In this document: piece after piece, positions 5,065-7,517 of the stretch | How positions within the stretch are numbered: position 1 is the stretch's first letter | Layout of the letters: each line of letters starts with the position of its first letter | NCBI GenBank assembly: GCA_903837255.1 | Contig: CAILTZ010000342.1 | Location: 1 to 7,517, forward strand | Reading direction: 5' to 3' | Source of the DNA: an uncultured Pirellula sp. | GTDB lineage: Bacteria > Planctomycetota > Planctomycetia > Pirellulales > Pirellulaceae | Length of the DNA stretch: 7,517 nt | Made by a program: the position numbers and the translations under genes | The notes under the pieces: model-generated | The model's database searches: none | Told to the model about the DNA's origin: nothing | Seen by the model: only the letters and a program-made list of their open reading frames with translations

Positions 5065-7517
5065 CTAAAAAACGAACAAGAACTCACTAGCGTTGAGCAA
5101 TGCCCGGCAAAACGGCACGATGCCTTCAGCATGAATCATCTCTCTGGATAGTTCTATCTCATGGGCATCGGGCTCGCGAGCGAATAGGACCTCAAAAGCC
5201 AGATGGATTTGCTGGTCGATGTCCGAGCCTGCACCGCGAGTCAACCTTGCGGAAAGCAATTCGGCTTGCTGCAATACAAAGGGGCTGTTGAACAGGTTGA
5301 GCGATTGCAGTGGGGTATTCGAACGGGGACGTTTCGGGACAACTTGGTTGCCGCTAGGGCAATCAAAAGCACCGAAAACTGGGTCCTGTTCTTGTCGGAT
5401 TCGCGTCAGGTACACCATGCGCCGATACTCCGGGGGCCCTACCTGTTCTTTGGGAAAGTACCGATAGACGTTGTCTTGTTCGACTCTCTGGAGATAGAAG
5501 CCAGGACCTCCCATACGATAGTCCATGACGTCGCTGGCGACGAGCATGCTATCGCGTATCGATTCGGCTTCGAGCCTGCGAGGTGGATACCTCCATAGCA
5601 ACCTAGCATCCGCATCGATCGCTAGAGCTTGCGGATCAGGTTTCGAGGACTGGGTGAAGGCACGTGAGGTAAGCATCGCTCGATGCAGTTGCTTGATCGA
5701 CCAGCCTTGTTCCATGAATTTACTGGCAAGCCAATCGAGCAACTCAGGATGGACAGGGAGTGTTCCATTGGCCCCAAAGTCGCTTGGGGTATCGACGATC
5801 CCGGTCCCAAAAGTGTACTGCCAGAGACGATTGACGATGACTCTGGAAGTCAGAGGGTTTTTGGGATCGACAAGCCAATTTGCAAGCGATCGTCGCCGGG
5901 TTTGCTCGGGTGTATCCTCTTGGAGTTCAGGTCCTTCGAGGGATCCGACCAAGGCTGGCGCGACGGCCTCTCGCTTCATCAGCGGATCACCCCGATAGAG
6001 TCGATGGATGGTCGGTGGTTGAGCAAAAGTACCGAGCCACGCCGAGCGACCTTGGGTGATGACTTTTTGTTCTGCCGAAAGTTCTTTTTGTCGTTCGCTG
6101 AGGCTCTTGTAATGGGCTTTTTCGGGCGGTTCGAGGAATTCCATCATGGGGGCGAGGCCTTCGGATGTAGAACTCAATCGGCCTTGGTCAGAAGCGATTG
6201 TCTTCCACTGATCTTGCTCGACAAGAGCCTCGATCTGATACTTCGATGGGGTACGATCTTTGAACTGCTCGGATCGATCCCGGCCCCATTGCATGCGGAC
6301 GATCTTGTGGGGTTCTTTGAAGTCGATCTGGATCCAGCCTGCGTTGGGCTGATCGGAGATCCAACTGTGCGAGTTGCCGGTCTGACCATCATTGATGTGC
6401 TCGATCTTGTGGATTGCGTAACCTGGGAGAGTGCCGGAGGTTTTGGGAGTCGAGCCCATTGAAGCCAACGCGATGTTGTTGCCTTGGGTGTCGAAGACTT
6501 CCCATTCATCGATACACGGCTGAGCGTCACCGGAGGCTTGGATCGTAAAGCGAACAGCTCGCGCGAGGATTGGTTCGAACGCTTCTTCGTTGACTTTCGC
6601 AGAGACGGCAGGGCGTAGGTTTTTGGATTGAGCGATTTGGCGGGCTTTGGCTTCTAGGTCTTGAAGTTCCGTCTCGATCGATTTGAGCTCGCTGGCGATC
6701 TTATCGCGTCGTAGAAGCTTTTCAGGAGTCAGTTCGCTAGGCAGTAAACGTTCGCCAAAGTTTACCCCGGCGTAAATGGCTTGGAGGGAGTAGAAATCCT
6801 TTTGTGTCACCGGATCGAATTTGTGGTCGTGACAACGAGCGCAGCCGAGGGTCAGCCCCAGGAACGCCGTGCCCGTGGTATTGATCAAGTCGGCCAGTTC
6901 GTCTTGGCGCTGCATCAAGGTCAAATTCACATCAGGACTTTTGACGATGTCATAGGTCCCCGCGACAAGAAAACCTGTAGCGACATCGGCACCCAGGGCG
7001 TCGCCAGCGATCTGTTGGACCACGAACTCGTTGTAAGGCATGTCTTGGTTGAATGCTGCGATGACATAGTCGCGGAACGGCCAAGCGTTGTAGCGAACGC
7101 GGTTGGTTTCGAAACCGTTGGATTCAGCGAATCGGATCACATCGAACCAATGCCGAGCTAGCCGCTCTCCGTATCGAGAGTCTGCAAGGACTCGGTCGAC
7201 AAGTTTCTCGTAGGCATCAAAACTATTGTCCGCAGCAAAGGTTGCGACTTCCTCGGGAGTAGGCGGGACACCCAGCGCCACGAGGAATAGGCGACGGATC
7301 AGGGTGCGTCGATCGGTCGGTTCGGAGAATCGCAGTTGTTTTTCTTGGAGTCTCTTATCGAGCCATTCATCGATGGTTCCAAGACCTTTGGAGACTGATG
7401 CTGGGGTATCGAATTTCGGCCAAGCCTTGTGGATGGGGTGGAAACTCCACGGAAGAGGCTTTTCGAGCAGTTTTGAGTCATCTGGCCCAAGGGCTCCTTG
7501 ATCGATCCAAGCTCGGA
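5065..7517 (-). CDS. DUF1549/DUF1553 (PSCyt1-PSD1-type) protein with inserted discoidin-like domain, N-terminus beyond right edge
   Basis: The frame is open from the right edge to TAG 5065-5067, giving 816 visible residues. It opens with RAWIDQGA, the usual end of a planctomycete cytochrome c (PSCyt1) domain, so the haem domain and signal peptide lie off the window. DUF1549 spans about 47-255, with DRRTLIRRLFL, GVPPTPEEV, RYGERLARHWFDVIRFAES and GCARCHDHKFDP (224-235), which contains a CxxCH motif. A probable coiled coil (about 262-298) follows, then a discoidin (F5/8 type C)-like domain (about 315-448). DUF1553 (about 539-793) has RRSLANWLVDPKNPLTSR, NRLWQYTFGTGIV and NTPLQSLNLFNSPFV. Such proteins are thought to be exported and may bind polysaccharide or carry electrons, but no reaction is known. 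The GTG at 7281-7279 is internal, because homology continues upstream of it. The DUF1501 gene follows 17 nt downstream. Confidence 0.95.
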   Translation of the reverse strand, partial: RAWIDQGALGPDDSKLLEKPLPWSFHPIHKAWPKFDTPASVSKGLGTIDEWLDKRLQEKQLRFSEPTDRRTLIRRLFLVALGVPPTPEEVATFAADNSFDAYEKLVDRVLADSRYGERLARHWFDVIRFAESNGFETNRVRYNAWPFRDYVIAAFNQDMPYNEFVVQQIAGDALGADVATGFLVAGTYDIVKSPDVNLTLMQRQDELADLINTTGTAFLGLTLGCARCHDHKFDPVTQKDFYSLQAIYAGVNFGERLLPSELTPEKLLRRDKIASELKSIETELQDLEAKARQIAQSKNLRPAVSAKVNEEAFEPILARAVRFTIQASGDAQPCIDEWEVFDTQGNNIALASMGSTPKTSGTLPGYAIHKIEHINDGQTGNSHSWISDQPNAGWIQIDFKEPHKIVRMQWGRDRSEQFKDRTPSKYQIEALVEQDQWKTIASDQGRLSSTSEGLAPMMEFLEPPEKAHYKSLSERQKELSAEQKVITQGRSAWLGTFAQPPTIHRLYRGDPLMKREAVAPALVGSLEGPELQEDTPEQTRRRSLANWLVDPKNPLTSRVIVNRLWQYTFGTGIVDTPSDFGANGTLPVHPELLDWLASKFMEQGWSIKQLHRAMLTSRAFTQSSKPDPQALAIDADARLLWRYPPRRLEAESIRDSMLVASDVMDYRMGGPGFYLQRVEQDNVYRYFPKEQVGPPEYRRMVYLTRIRQEQDPVFGAFDCPSGNQVVPKRPRSNTPLQSLNLFNSPFVLQQAELLSARLTRGAGSDIDQQIHLAFEVLFAREPDAHEIELSREMIHAEGIVPFCRALLNASEFLFVF
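6172..6573 (-). other. Discoidin (F5/8 type C)-like domain inserted between DUF1549 and DUF1553
   Basis: Visible residues about 315-448 read as a beta-sandwich ligand-binding module: ARAVRFTIQAS at the start, DEWEVFD, HINDGQTGNSHSWIS, GWIQIDFKEPHKIVRMQWGRD, and YQIEALVEQDQWKTI near the end. This order (initial strand, 'NDG...W' segment, 'W-I-x-I-D' strand, 'R-x-Q-W-G-R-D' strand) is characteristic of F5/8 type C domains, which often bind sugars. Boundaries are estimated by eye. Confidence 0.75.
6829..6843 (-). other. CxxCH (haem c-type) motif inside the DUF1549 domain
   Basis: The five codons encode C-A-R-C-H within the segment GCARCHDHKFDP. This is the standard covalent haem c attachment pattern, and it recurs at this place in DUF1549 proteins. 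Whether haem is bound here, or a metal through the Cys and the nearby HDH, is not shown by sequence. Confidence 0.7.

Noticed and set aside
5683..6462. 259-residue plus-strand open frame opposite the DUF1553/discoidin region
   Set aside because: It is long by chance over codon-biased antisense sequence, shows no domain, and the minus-strand protein has clear family motifs throughout.
7279..7281. GTG as the start of the DUF1549/DUF1553 gene
   Set aside because: The frame stays open to the right edge and encodes family-typical sequence upstream (RAWIDQGA, DRRTLIRRLFL), so this GTG is an internal valine.
1..7517. Mobile element, CRISPR array, phage or defence system
   Set aside because: No transposase, integrase, terminal repeats, spaced direct repeats, nuclease or toxin motifs were seen; all five genes fit ordinary planctomycete families.

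Overview
The window looks like ordinary chromosome from a planctomycete, most likely of the Pirellulaceae type. The best evidence is the adjacent pair of a DUF1549/DUF1553 (PSCyt1/PSD1-type) protein and a Tat-exported DUF1501 protein, a combination greatly expanded in that phylum. The Gfo/Idh/MocA fragment also has planctomycete-style motifs. Ribosome-binding sites are weak, GC content is moderate, and the palindrome CGATCG is frequent. The exact genus cannot be told from the sequence alone.

Layout. Plus strand, left half: the C-terminal part of a Gfo/Idh/MocA-family oxidoreductase (1-793, N-terminus off the left edge), a metal-dependent amidohydrolase of the nucleoside-deaminase/chlorohydrolase type (809-2155), and a 12-helix MFS transporter (2178-3482). 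Gaps of 15 and 22 nt suggest one transcription unit. Minus strand, right half: a large DUF1549/DUF1553 protein with an inserted discoidin-like domain (7517-5065, N-terminus off the right edge), then a DUF1501 protein (5047-3548) 17 nt downstream. The two units converge on a 65-nt intergenic region. An imperfect 8-bp stem-loop overlaps the transporter's stop codon there and may act as a shared or minus-strand terminator.

How the genes may work together. The minus-strand pair is a recurrent planctomycete module of exported proteins whose biochemical role is still unknown. The DUF1549 part carries a CxxCH haem-type motif and the middle of the protein looks able to bind carbohydrate or a surface. 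The plus-strand trio (oxidoreductase, deaminase-like hydrolase, exporter-like permease) has no obvious common pathway, and its grouping may only reflect co-transcription.

Every stretch longer than about 70 bases is coding. I saw no tRNA or rRNA gene, CRISPR array, insertion sequence, phage gene or attachment site. No clearly new system is visible. The findings are second-look items within known families.
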